A stretch of DNA of 64,000 nucleotides from CAIQPS01 sp963843455 (lineage in GTDB: Bacteria > Actinomycetota > Thermoleophilia > RBG-16-64-13): positions 186,001 through 250,000 of the forward strand of contig CAWJKE010000006.1 of NCBI GenBank assembly GCA_963843455.1. The letters are read 5' to 3'. Positions within the stretch are counted from its first letter, which is position 1, and each line of letters starts with the position of its first letter. The notes below the pieces were generated by a model. That model saw only the letters and a program-made list of their open reading frames with translations. It searched no databases and had not been told where the DNA came from. The position numbers were made by a program, and so were the translations under genes. Positions 9,049 to 17,598 of the stretch are shown here, one piece after another.

Positions 9049-10071
9049 ATGAGAGCCGCACTCACATACGGCCCCTTCGATATGCGGGTCGAAGACATCC
9101 CCGAGCCGACTCCCGGCCCGGGTGAGGTCAAGGTAAAGATCGCCTACTGCGGCATTTGCGGCACCGATCCCGACATATACGACGGGACCTTCGGCTTCTT
9201 GAAGGCCCCATGGTGGCCCAAACCCCCGTTCCCGACCGGGCACGAGGCGTCGGGCACCATCGTGGAATTGGGCCCGGACCTCGTCCGCGAAGAGCTCAAG
9301 GTGGGACAGCGGGTGGCCATGAACTTCCGCACCTATTGCGGCAAGTGCGACTACTGCAAGTCGGCCCGCGAGCACATGTGCGAGCACGTCACGAGCTACG
9401 AGGCAGGTTTCGCCGAGTACGCGGTCTACGGCGAAGCAGCCATCTATCCGTTGCCGGACGACGTCAGCCTGGAGCATGGGGCGTTCCTCGAGCCGACGAC
9501 TATCTGCACTCACGCCGTCGACCAGGGAAACATCATCCCCGGCCGGACGGTGGCCATCTGCGGTGGGGGGACCATCGGGTCCCTGGTTCAGCAGATCTCC
9601 ATGCGGGCCGGAGCGGCCCGGGTTCTCGTGTCCGATCCCATGCCCGAAAAGCGGGCGCTGGCCAAGAAACTGGGCGCCGACTGGGTGGTCGACCCCCTGA
9701 GCGAAGACCTGGAAACCGCCGCGCGTGGATATACCGGCGGCCGCGGGTTCGATACCGTCTTCGAGTGCAGCGGCAGGCTGGCGGTAGCCAAGGAGTGTGT
9801 CCGTCTTGCCGACAAGTGCGGGACGGTCGTCTGGGCCGGTGTCTATCCAGAGGAGGCCGAGTTCCCCTTCAACCCCTACTACCTTTTTGCCAACGAGCTG
9901 ACCGTGCGCTCCACCACGCTTGCGCCCTATTGCTTCCCAAGAGCCGTCAAGCTTCTCTCGAAGCTGGATCTCGATCCGCTGCTCAGCGAGATCGTGCCGC
10001 TCGACAACATCGCCCAGGCGCTGGCGGGGCGCAAGAACAGCACCGCCGTCAAGATCCTCATAAAGCCCTGA
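9049..10071 (+). CDS. Zinc-dependent medium-chain alcohol dehydrogenase
   Basis: A 340-residue MDR enzyme. The catalytic zinc ligands lie in CGICGTDPDIYDG (about residues 32-44) and GHEASG. A four-cysteine structural-zinc lobe is present (CGKCDYCK and MCEH, about residues 99-113). A Rossmann motif, GGGTIGSLVQQ, follows near residue 170. This is the threonine/sorbitol/butanediol dehydrogenase-like branch that oxidises secondary alcohols with NAD(P). It starts 4 bp after the VOC gene, indicating co-transcription. The physiological alcohol is unknown; adjacent transketolase genes point to a polyol or sugar-derived substrate. Confidence 0.88.
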   Translation: MRAALTYGPFDMRVEDIPEPTPGPGEVKVKIAYCGICGTDPDIYDGTFGFLKAPWWPKPPFPTGHEASGTIVELGPDLVREELKVGQRVAMNFRTYCGKCDYCKSAREHMCEHVTSYEAGFAEYAVYGEAAIYPLPDDVSLEHGAFLEPTTICTHAVDQGNIIPGRTVAICGGGTIGSLVQQISMRAGAARVLVSDPMPEKRALAKKLGADWVVDPLSEDLETAARGYTGGRGFDTVFECSGRLAVAKECVRLADKCGTVVWAGVYPEEAEFPFNPYYLFANELTVRSTTLAPYCFPRAVKLLSKLDLDPLLSEIVPLDNIAQALAGRKNSTAVKILIKP

Positions 10072-10126
10072 GTCCCGTCACCCACTAGGTCGCTCAAAGA
10101 GAGGTCGCGAGAAGTGAGAGGTCCCT

Positions 10127-10330
10127 ATGAGTGAGAAGATCAACTGCGACAACTGCGGCATGATGCTGTACTACGGGGAGGAGATAAAGCGCCGTCTCTA
10201 CATGCGCGCCATCCCCGACGAAGCGGCCGTCCTGGCGGCGTACGACAACGCATGCCCGCGCTGCGGCCACGCGCTGGCGACGGCTACCGTGAAGGTCGAG
10301 ATCAAAAGGCGGGCCACCCATGAGTCATAG
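10127..10330 (+). CDS. Small zinc-ribbon protein
   Basis: A 67-residue protein with two CxxC knuckles (CDNCGM near residue 8 and CPRCGH near residue 44), typical of a rubredoxin-like or zinc-ribbon fold. Its stop codon overlaps the start of the transketolase N-terminal gene by 11 bp, so it is translated with that operon. It may be an accessory or regulatory protein for the enzymes around it; no specific function is recognised. Confidence 0.6.
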   Translation: MSEKINCDNCGMMLYYGEEIKRRLYMRAIPDEAAVLAAYDNACPRCGHALATATVKVEIKRRATHES

Positions 10331-11222
10331 TGACGCCCTCATCCAGGAGTTGGAGGCCAGGTCCAAGACCATGGCCAATCACTGCCTCACCCAGTTCTGC
10401 ACCTTCAGTCAGGGGCACGTGGGCGGCACCATGTCGGTGATGGAGATCATCACCTCCCTTTATTTCCACCACATCAAGTTCGACCCCAAGAACCCCGACT
10501 GGCCCGAGCGCGACCGGGTGATCATGTCCAAGGCCCACTGCTGCGAGGCCATCTACGCGGCCTTGGTCGAACTGGGCATGTACTCCGAAGAACAACTCGG
10601 CACCTACTATTGCTACGGCTCGCCCTTCCAGGGCCACGCCGACCGCTGGTGCACGCCGGGCATAGACTTCTCGGGCGGCTCGCTGGGTCAGGGCCTCTCC
10701 TTTGCGGCCGGTCTGGCGCTGGCCGAGAAGCTCAAGATGAAGTTCAACCCGCCCTCGCGGGAAGACACCTTCCTTCCCCGCTACATAGTCCGCTACAACC
10801 CGAAGTTCCGCACCTACTGCATCATGGGCGACGGCGAGCTACACGAGGGCCAGGTGTGGGAAGCGGCCATGTTCGCCAACAAGTTCAAGCTGGACAACCT
10901 CATAGCCATCGTCGACTACAACAAGTGGTCGCTCGACGGCCCCACCAACGACATCATGCCCATCGAGCCGCTGGTGGACAAATGGAAGGCCTTCGGCTGG
11001 ACGGTCTACGAGATCGACGGGCACGACATCCGGCAGATCCTCGACGCTCTCGACCTGGTGACCAAGCAGTACGGCGACAACAAACCAAAGGTCATCATCG
11101 CCCACACGGTCAAGGGGCGCGGCGTCTCCAACTGGGAAGAGCTGCACATGCACCTGGGTCGCGGCGACGAGATGATGAAGGGCGTCAAGGAAGGGAGAGC
11201 CAAATATGGCGACGTGGAATAA
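10320..11222 (+). CDS. Transketolase N-terminal (thiamine-diphosphate-binding) subunit
   Basis: A 300-residue protein with the ThDP/Mg signature GDGELHEGQVWEAAMFA followed by an Asn in VDYNKWSLDG, plus FSQGHVGGTMS and GGSLGQGLSFAAG blocks. Split transketolases of this kind pair with a separate C-terminal subunit to transfer two-carbon ketol units between sugar phosphates. It overlaps the next gene by 17 bp. About 20 residues (PPSREDTFLPRYIVRYNPKF) form an insertion not usual in pentose-phosphate transketolases, so a specialised ketose donor is possible. Confidence 0.88.
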   Translation: MSHSDALIQELEARSKTMANHCLTQFCTFSQGHVGGTMSVMEIITSLYFHHIKFDPKNPDWPERDRVIMSKAHCCEAIYAALVELGMYSEEQLGTYYCYGSPFQGHADRWCTPGIDFSGGSLGQGLSFAAGLALAEKLKMKFNPPSREDTFLPRYIVRYNPKFRTYCIMGDGELHEGQVWEAAMFANKFKLDNLIAIVDYNKWSLDGPTNDIMPIEPLVDKWKAFGWTVYEIDGHDIRQILDALDLVTKQYGDNKPKVIIAHTVKGRGVSNWEELHMHLGRGDEMMKGVKEGRAKYGDVE

Positions 11223-13152
11223 GCATGTAGCTATCGGCGAGCCCGCGATGCCCTACAAGGGGATCGGCACCGCTATCAAGGCCGCCTTCCAGAAGGACCC
11301 CAAAGTGCTCGCTATCCTCGAGGACATGCAATTCCCCGAGATCGAGTGGTTCACCGACAACATGTTCGACCGCATGATCGAGTGCGGCATCGCCGAGCAG
11401 AACGGCGCCTGTGTGTCGGCCGCGCTGGCGGCCGAGGGCTTCATCCCGGTGCACAACAACTTCCTGTTCGCCAGCATGAGCCGGGCATACAACCAGATCC
11501 GCCAGAGCATCCTGGTGGACCGGTTCAACGTCAAGTTCATCTCCCGCGAGGGAGTATGGGGCGAGGTCGGCGTATCGCACGCTACGGTGGAGGGCATCGG
11601 CAGTCTCCGCAACCTGCCCAACCTGGTGATCATGAACCCGGCCGACATCGTGGAAGCGGAGAAGGCCACCGAGGCCATGATGCAGTACATCGGGCCGTGC
11701 ATGGTGAGGGCGGAACTGAGTCCCAACCCATACCGGATCTTCACCGACGACTACCCGTTCGACATCGGCAAGGCCTACTCGCTGCGCGACGGCAAGGACG
11801 CCACCATCATCGCCACCGGCTACATGGTCACCGAGGCGATCAAGGCCGTCTATCTGCTTGAGAATGACGGTCTCGACGTGGGCGTGCTGAACGTCTGCAC
11901 CTGGAAGCCCATCGACGAGGAAGCCATCGTCGCGGCCGCGGCCCGCACCGGCGCCATCGTGACCGCCGAGAACTGCAGCGACATCAACGGCCTCGGCGAC
12001 GCCGTGGCCTGCGTCCTCTCGGAGAACCTCCCGACGCCGCTCGTGAAGGTCGGCGTTGAGGACGAGTTCGGCCAGTCCGGTCTGATCACCCCGGAGAAGG
12101 ACGAGCTCATGGAGCACTTCGCTCTGAGTGCCGCCGACATCGCGGTCTCGGTCAAGGAGTGCATCAAGAAGAAGAGAGAAGCTGGCCCGATGAGAGTCCT
12201 GGTCATCGGGGGCAGCGGTCTTTTTGGCAAGAAGTGCGCCCTGGCTTTGCTCGCCGATCCCGAGTGCGAACTGGTGGTGACCTTCGACCCGGCGCCGCCG
12301 GACGCGCTGTTCATGAAGCGCATCGAGCCGTATGCGGACAAGTTCAAGTACGTCCGCGGCGATATCTCCGACCTGCAGCAGCTGCTGGCCGCCGCCAGCG
12401 ACAACAAGGTCGACCGGTTGGTGAACTGGGCGATGATCCTCTCCAAGGACCCCATGCCCTGGCTCAACATGAAGATCGGCCTGCAGGGGATGGCCAACGT
12501 CTTCGAGACGGCGCGCATCCTGGGCATCAAACGGGTGGTGTACGCCAGTTCCGAGACGGTCTACGGTGAACAGGGGGACTACGGCGATCGCGAGATCACC
12601 GAGGACGAGCGGCTGCTGCCGTTCCCCGGCAGCGTCTACGCCCTCTCGAAGTGCCTGGCGGAAGTGTTCGCCGGCCAGTATGACGAGCTGTACGGCATCA
12701 AGTCCACGGCTCTGCGGCCCTGCATCGGCTACGGTCACGGCGGTAAGGACCCGGTGTTCGTTCGCTGGTTCTCCAACATAGTGTCGCTGCCGGCCGTCGG
12801 CAAACCTGTCCACCTGGAGTGCTCGGGTAATTGGCAGTTCTCCACCATCCTCTCCGACGAGGTGGGCGAGTTCACTCGCCTGGCCTTGCACGCCGAGTCG
12901 TCTCCGCACTCCGCCTACAACCTGGGCGGGCCACCGGTGACGCTGCGCGATTTTGCGGCCGTGGTCAAGAAGTACATCCCCGACGCCGACATCACGTTCG
13001 GCGACGAGTCGGAGGATTGCGAGCTGCCGTGGAAGGTGAGCTCCGAGCGGGCGAAGGAAGACTTCGGTTTCACCCTCATGTCCATCGACGAGGCGGTGCT
13101 CAAACACATCAACGAGGCGCGGGCCGAAGCCGGTATGGAGCCGCTCGGCTAG
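11206..13152 (+). CDS. Transketolase C-terminal subunit fused to NAD-dependent epimerase/dehydratase
   Basis: One 648-residue reading frame. Residues 1 to about 325 are the pyrimidine-binding and C-terminal domains of a split transketolase (catalytic Glu in RMIECGIAEQNG, then FISREGVWGEVGVSHA). Residues 329-648 are an extended SDR: GGSGLFGKK nucleotide motif, SSETVYGEQ, and the YALSK catalytic Tyr/Lys. A Met at 329 (base 12190) preceded by a purine-rich GAAGAAGAGAGAAG could also start the epimerase separately. The fusion could be genuine, or a lost stop or indel could have joined two adjacent genes. Both activities fit sugar-phosphate metabolism together with the downstream phosphofructokinase. 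Confidence 0.8.
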   Translation: MATWNKHVAIGEPAMPYKGIGTAIKAAFQKDPKVLAILEDMQFPEIEWFTDNMFDRMIECGIAEQNGACVSAALAAEGFIPVHNNFLFASMSRAYNQIRQSILVDRFNVKFISREGVWGEVGVSHATVEGIGSLRNLPNLVIMNPADIVEAEKATEAMMQYIGPCMVRAELSPNPYRIFTDDYPFDIGKAYSLRDGKDATIIATGYMVTEAIKAVYLLENDGLDVGVLNVCTWKPIDEEAIVAAAARTGAIVTAENCSDINGLGDAVACVLSENLPTPLVKVGVEDEFGQSGLITPEKDELMEHFALSAADIAVSVKECIKKKREAGPMRVLVIGGSGLFGKKCALALLADPECELVVTFDPAPPDALFMKRIEPYADKFKYVRGDISDLQQLLAAASDNKVDRLVNWAMILSKDPMPWLNMKIGLQGMANVFETARILGIKRVVYASSETVYGEQGDYGDREITEDERLLPFPGSVYALSKCLAEVFAGQYDELYGIKSTALRPCIGYGHGGKDPVFVRWFSNIVSLPAVGKPVHLECSGNWQFSTILSDEVGEFTRLALHAESSPHSAYNLGGPPVTLRDFAAVVKKYIPDADITFGDESEDCELPWKVSSERAKEDFGFTLMSIDEAVLKHINEARAEAGMEPLG

Positions 13153-13173
13153 CGCGACACGAAGGAGAGACCC

Positions 13174-14217
13174 ATGCACGTCGGTATCCTGACCGGGGGA
13201 GGGGACTGCCCTGGACTCAACCCGGTCATCCGTGGCCTGGTGCGCAAGGGCCTCAAGGACTTCGGGTTCACGTTCACCGGCCTTAGGTGGGGATGGAAGG
13301 GGCTGCTCGAGAAGGACACCATGCCGCTCGACTTGGACGCCGTCTCCGGCATCCTCCATGTAGGCGGGACCATCCTCGGCACCTCTCGGACCAACCCCTA
13401 CAAGATCGAGGGCGGTGCTGAGAAAGCGGTCAAGAACCTGGGCGAGCTGGGCCTCGACGCGCTGGTCGCCATCGGCGGTGACGACACTTTGGGCGTGGCC
13501 AAGCGGCTGAACGAGGACTTCGGCGCTCACATCGTCGGCATGCCCAAGACCATCGACAACGATCTGAACGGCACCGACTACACCTTCGGCTTCGACACCG
13601 CGGTCGCCATAGCCACCGAGGCCATCGACCGGCTGCACTCCACGGCCGAGTCTCACCGGCGCGTCATGGTGTGCGAGGTGATGGGCCGCCACGCCGGCTG
13701 GATCGCCCTCTTCAGCGGACTCGCGGGTGGGGCCGATGTGATCCTGTTACCGGAGTTCCCCATGGCGGTCGAGGATGTCTGCGACCTCATCGAGGCGCGC
13801 GCCGCCCGAGGCAAGCCGTGGTCGGTGGTGTGTGTCAGCGAAGGCGCGGAGATCCTGTACCGCTCCGGGGAGCAACGGGAAGTCCTTGCCTCCGATGAGG
13901 TGGACGCATTCGGCAATGTCAAGCTCGGCGGCGTGGGAGACGTGCTTGCCCGCGAGATCAAGCGCATCACCGGCAAGGAAGTGCGGAACACCACACTGGG
14001 CTACATCCAGCGCGGCGGTTCGCCGACGGCGCACGACCGCATCCTTGGCACGCGCTTCGGCGTGAAGGCCGCCGAGATGGTGGCGGCGGGCGAGTGGGGC
14101 ATGATGGCCGGCCTCAAAGGAGACGCCATCGTGTCGGTGCCGCTCTCCGAAGCGGTAGCGAGCTACAAGCTGGTGGGCGAGGAGTGGTGGAAGCTCGCCC
14201 AGGTGTTCTTCGGGTAG
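13174..14217 (+). CDS. 6-phosphofructokinase, probably pyrophosphate-dependent
   Basis: A 347-residue PfkA-family enzyme phosphorylating fructose 6-phosphate (or another sugar phosphate). The phosphoryl-donor motif is GGDDT at residues 101-105, and PKTIDND at 124-130 contains the catalytic Asp. In this family Gly-Gly-Asp-Gly accepts ATP, while Asp at the fourth position plus Lys in PKT is characteristic of pyrophosphate-dependent enzymes; both are seen here. MGRHAGWIA near residue 170 binds the sugar phosphate. It follows the transketolase/epimerase gene by 21 bp, so it likely works in the same sugar pathway and is reversible. Confidence 0.88.
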   Translation: MHVGILTGGGDCPGLNPVIRGLVRKGLKDFGFTFTGLRWGWKGLLEKDTMPLDLDAVSGILHVGGTILGTSRTNPYKIEGGAEKAVKNLGELGLDALVAIGGDDTLGVAKRLNEDFGAHIVGMPKTIDNDLNGTDYTFGFDTAVAIATEAIDRLHSTAESHRRVMVCEVMGRHAGWIALFSGLAGGADVILLPEFPMAVEDVCDLIEARAARGKPWSVVCVSEGAEILYRSGEQREVLASDEVDAFGNVKLGGVGDVLAREIKRITGKEVRNTTLGYIQRGGSPTAHDRILGTRFGVKAAEMVAAGEWGMMAGLKGDAIVSVPLSEAVASYKLVGEEWWKLAQVFFG

Positions 14218-14410
14218 ACGCGAGCCGCCGGTAGCCACGGGCCGACAGGACTCGCGGTGGCTGCGAGACGAGCACCACCGGCCTTTGAGAAATCCCTTCA
14301 CCCGTGCCGTGTCTCCACCTCCCCGGGAGCCTTGCCCATCTCCCGCATGGAGTCTTCTCCTCATGGGTATACGCCGAGGAGACCAGGTGCGATTCTGGGA
14401 AGGATGGACG

Positions 14411-15269
14411 ATGGACGCACGCTTGTGGAGAACAAGAGCAGTCTCGACCTCAGGGCGGAAGCGGCGGCGGATGTTCCCGTGCCTCCTGGGCGTCGCCATC
14501 ACGGCGCTGATCGTAGCGGTCACGTCGTGCAGCAGCGGCACGACCACCACCACTAACGCCGCCACCGCCAACGACCACCAGCACCACCAGCGCCACCACG
14601 ACCACCGCTACGGGTCACATCGACCTTGAGGCCGACCTGGGCAGCCCCGCGCAGGACGTGATGAACGCCGTGTACACCAGCGTGGTGAACATCCGCGTGA
14701 GCGCCGGCACCGGACGCCAAGCCGTCGCGGGAGTCGGCTCCGGCGTCGTTTACACCTCCGACGGCCTTATTCTCACGAACGACCACGTGATCACTCTGGG
14801 TGGTGCGGTCACCACCGGGCAGACGATCACGGTCACGTTCAGCGACGGCTCCCAGACTCCGGCCACCATCGTAGGTGAGGATGCGGCCCGGGACATCGCC
14901 GCCATCAAGGTAACCAAGACCGGTCTCAACCCCGTCGTCTTCGGCAAGTCCGACGACGTGCAACTCGCCGAGTGGGCCACGGTGATCGGAAGTCCTCTCG
15001 ATTTCCGCAACAGCGTGACTCTCGGCATAGTGAGCGGTCTGGACCGGACCCTGCAGGTCTCAGCCACAGAGAGCATCACCGGACTTGTCCAGATCGATAC
15101 TCCCATCAGCCCGGGCAACTCCGGAGGCGGGTGTTTCGACGCCGTAGGACGGTTCATCGGTATGCCAGAGGTCTACCTTCCCCCCGGCACCACCGGTGCG
15201 GAGAACATCGGATTCATGATCCCGGCCGATACCGTGGCCAGCGTGGCGAAGACGCTGACCGGCAAGTGA
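14411..15269 (+). pseudogene. Trypsin-like serine protease (HtrA-like, no PDZ), one frameshift
   Basis: The N-terminal part (ATG 14411, seven bases after GGAAGG) encodes a basic leader, a membrane segment (FPCLLGVAITALIVAV) and a lipobox-like TSCSSG, then a Thr-rich linker. The frame changes within roughly 14555-14580 in a GCC/ACC repeat. The downstream frame continues TTTTATGHIDLEADLG and a protease domain with His in LTNDHVITLGG, Asp in AARDIAAIKV and Ser in PGNSGGGCFDAVG. It ends without a PDZ domain. It is an exported quality-control or processing protease if intact. The intact catalytic triad after the break favours an indel error or a very recent mutation. Confidence 0.72.
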
Positions 15270-15313
15270 GATTCGCCCGAGGCCTGGCTATCCAGGCCGG
15301 GCCCAGGCGAATC
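15270..15313. terminator. Compound hairpin between convergent genes
   Basis: Outer arms GATTCGCC (15270-15277) and GGCGAATC (15306-15313) enclose an inner hairpin of GGCCTGG with CCAGGCC. It lies exactly between the convergent protease and enoyl-CoA hydratase genes and can act in both directions. There is no T-run, so rho-independent action is uncertain. Confidence 0.5.
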
Positions 15314-15327
15314 TGGGTTCAGGCCGG

Positions 15328-16113
15328 CTATTTCCCCTTGTAGGCGGGTCTCCGCTTTTCGACGAACGCCTTCGCGCCCTCCTTCTGGTCCTCGTAGCTG
15401 AAGGCCAGGGCGAAGAGGTCGCGCTCGTAGCTCATCCCCACCTGCAGAGGGGTTTCCAGCGACCGATTGATGGCGATCTTGGCCAGTCCGATGATCGCGG
15501 GGCTATTCCGCAGGAGTTCTTTCACCATGTTTTCGGTCGCCTCCCGCAACTGCTCGTGAGGCACCACCTGGTTGATGATCCCGAGGTCCATCGCCTCCTG
15601 AGCGGTGATCATGCGGCCCGTGAAGATGAGCTCCTTGGCCTTCTTCTCCCCGACCAGCCGGGGAAGGACCTGGGTGCCGCCGCCGCCGGGTATGAGGCCA
15701 ACCCGTATCTCGGTCTGGCCGATCTTCGCGTCCTCGGCGGCGATGATGATGTCGCATGACATCATCAACTCACACCCTGCCCCAAGGGCCAGCCCGTTCA
15801 CCGAGGCGATCACCGGCTTGGTCATGTTCCTGATGAGCTCGAACGGCCGGAGTATGTACTTCTGCGCGACCACGTAGGAGGGGACCCGGGTTACGTACTG
15901 GGCCACGTCGGCGCCGGCGCTGAAGGCCTTGTCGCCGGATCCAGTGATGACCACCACAAACACTTCTTCATCGTCGGATGCCTGCTCCAAAGCATCGACC
16001 AGTTCCATGCGAAGGCCGTCGCTCTGGGCATTCATGGCATCCGGGCGGTTGAGGGTGATCCACGCGACAGAATCTGCCTTCTCGTAGAGGATGAACTCAT
16101 AGGTGCCGGACAT
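15328..16113 (-). CDS. Enoyl-CoA hydratase/isomerase (crotonase family)
   Basis: A 261-residue crotonase-fold enzyme. Oxyanion-hole segments are present: AFSAGADVAQY near residue 67 and LALGAGCELMMSCD near residue 111. So is the TEIRVGLIPGGGGTQVLPR stretch near residue 139, containing a catalytic-position Glu. It hydrates trans-2-enoyl-CoA or catalyses a related reaction in the cytoplasm. It is divergent from the CoA-transferase operon and shares an upstream palindrome with it. A second crotonase is encoded at 20161. Confidence 0.88.
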   Translation of the reverse strand: MSGTYEFILYEKADSVAWITLNRPDAMNAQSDGLRMELVDALEQASDDEEVFVVVITGSGDKAFSAGADVAQYVTRVPSYVVAQKYILRPFELIRNMTKPVIASVNGLALGAGCELMMSCDIIIAAEDAKIGQTEIRVGLIPGGGGTQVLPRLVGEKKAKELIFTGRMITAQEAMDLGIINQVVPHEQLREATENMVKELLRNSPAIIGLAKIAINRSLETPLQVGMSYERDLFALAFSYEDQKEGAKAFVEKRRPAYKGK

Positions 16114-16210
16114 TGGAACGCCTCCCGGTGCGGGTGTGAGACTTCGCTATGACCCGATGATATCGCAGAGCGGCGAGGGAGGGGCATCTTCACAGCCGAG
16201 CTGCGGTCGA

Positions 16211-16266
16211 TTTTGGTACGCGAATACCAAAAGCACGCGCGTTTGGCTCAATGGCTGTTGTATAAT
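16211..16266 (+). promoter_or_regulatory. Palindromic operator and -10 element of the CoA-transferase operon
   Basis: A perfect inverted repeat has arms TTTTGGTA (16211-16218) and TACCAAAA (16225-16232) with a 6-nt spacer. It is followed by a consensus TATAAT at 16261-16266, 70 bp before the CoA-transferase start. The palindrome lies in the 222-bp divergent region and could regulate both sides. Its size and symmetry fit a TetR- or GntR-type acyl-CoA-responsive repressor (inference); no such regulator gene is adjacent. Confidence 0.6.
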
Positions 16267-16335
16267 GAGGCGCCGGCGAGAAACGCCTGCCGGCCCCTCA
16301 ATGCACGCTTAATACTTCTGAGGCGGAGGTAAGCC

Positions 16336-17547
16336 ATGCCGGGAATACTTGAAGGTGTGAAGGTCGTGGAAGTGGGCCACGTGGTGGCGATCCCGGCGGC
16401 CTCTTCGATGATGGGCGACTGCGGCGCGGACGTGATCAAAGTCGAGCCCCTCACCGGTGATCAATCCCGCACCTTCCGTGGCTCCGAGATGAACCCCGGA
16501 TTCTATCTTCACAATAGAAGCAAGCGGGCCATCGCGGTCAACCTCAAAGATGAGAGCGGTCAGAAGATCGTCTATGACATGGTCAAGGACGCCGATGTGT
16601 TCCTGACCAACTACCGGCAAGAAGCGCTTCTCAAACTCAAGATGGACTACGACAGCATCGCGGCGGTCAACCCGAAGATCATCTACGGGATAGTCACCGC
16701 CTACGGCACCACCGGCCCCGACAAGGACATGCCGGGTTACGACTTCGCTGCAGGCTGGGCGCGCTCCGGTATCCAGTACATGCTCACCGTCCCGGGGGCG
16801 GTCCCGCCCACCTCGCGGCCGGGCATCATCGATCGGGTCTCGTCGATGCAGATCTTCGGGGGCATCGCCGCAGCTCTCTATCATCGGGAGCGCACCGGCA
16901 AGGGGCAGAAGGTCGAGTTCAACCTTTACCATACCGGGGTCTGGATGGTGGGTGCCGACATCATGGATGCCTTGGTGGGCGTCCCCCTGCGCATCACCGA
17001 CCCCGATAAGTCGGACAACCCGTTCTACGACACCTACAAGACCAAGGACGATCGCTGGCTGCAGCTGACCGCAGGCGATCGCTACGCCGCCGCGTCCGAC
17101 CCCACAGGACGCGCTTTTTGGACCAAGTTCACCAACGCTCTCGATCGCCCGGATCTGGCCGATGATCCCAGGTTCGCGACGACCGCCGACCGGCAGGCGC
17201 ACCGCAAGGAGCTCAAACCCATGCTGGAAGCCGAGTTCCTCACCCGCACCTATGCGGAGTGGGAAGTCCGGTTGCGCCAGAACGACCTCATGTACGGACC
17301 GATCCTTTCGCCGCTCGATGTCATCGAGGATCCACAGGCCCTTGCCAACAACTTCTTCGACGAGATCGAGCAGCCCGGTGTGGGCAAGCTCCGGTTGATC
17401 AACCAGCCGGTGCGGTTCGTCCAGGATCCGTCCTCCATCCGGTCCAAGGTGCCCGGACTGGGCGAGCACACCGACGAGGTGGTGGGCAGCCTCGGCTACA
17501 GTGCCGAGCAGATCGCTGAGCTTAGAGAAAAGAAAGTCATCCGCTAG
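16336..17547 (+). CDS. Class III CoA-transferase (CaiB/BaiF family)
   Basis: A 403-residue enzyme starting after GGCGGAGG. Family blocks are the N-terminal LEGVKVVEVGHVVAIPAASSMM and GADVIKVEP, the central AYGTTGPDKDMPGYDFAAGW, and an Asp around residue 166 (GIIDRVSS), the position expected for the catalytic aspartate. HRERTGKGQKVEFNL follows. It moves CoA between acyl donors and carboxylates through an aspartyl-CoA thioester. Placed at the head of a DUF35/thiolase/hydroxyacyl-CoA dehydrogenase/crotonase operon, it probably activates the acid that the operon degrades, in the way BbsEF activates benzylsuccinate. Confidence 0.9.
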   Translation: MPGILEGVKVVEVGHVVAIPAASSMMGDCGADVIKVEPLTGDQSRTFRGSEMNPGFYLHNRSKRAIAVNLKDESGQKIVYDMVKDADVFLTNYRQEALLKLKMDYDSIAAVNPKIIYGIVTAYGTTGPDKDMPGYDFAAGWARSGIQYMLTVPGAVPPTSRPGIIDRVSSMQIFGGIAAALYHRERTGKGQKVEFNLYHTGVWMVGADIMDALVGVPLRITDPDKSDNPFYDTYKTKDDRWLQLTAGDRYAAASDPTGRAFWTKFTNALDRPDLADDPRFATTADRQAHRKELKPMLEAEFLTRTYAEWEVRLRQNDLMYGPILSPLDVIEDPQALANNFFDEIEQPGVGKLRLINQPVRFVQDPSSIRSKVPGLGEHTDEVVGSLGYSAEQIAELREKKVIR

Positions 17548-17598
17548 AGGGGTGTCCCGCCGGGGGCGTCTCGAGCGGCAAGCGAAACGGAGGTTTAG

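Noticed and set aside
11185..13692. Very long open frame on the minus strand (about 835 codons)
   Set aside because: It lies exactly opposite the transketolase/epimerase and PFK genes, has no recognisable domains and is rich in His/Arg/Asp as expected for an antisense shadow in high-GC DNA.
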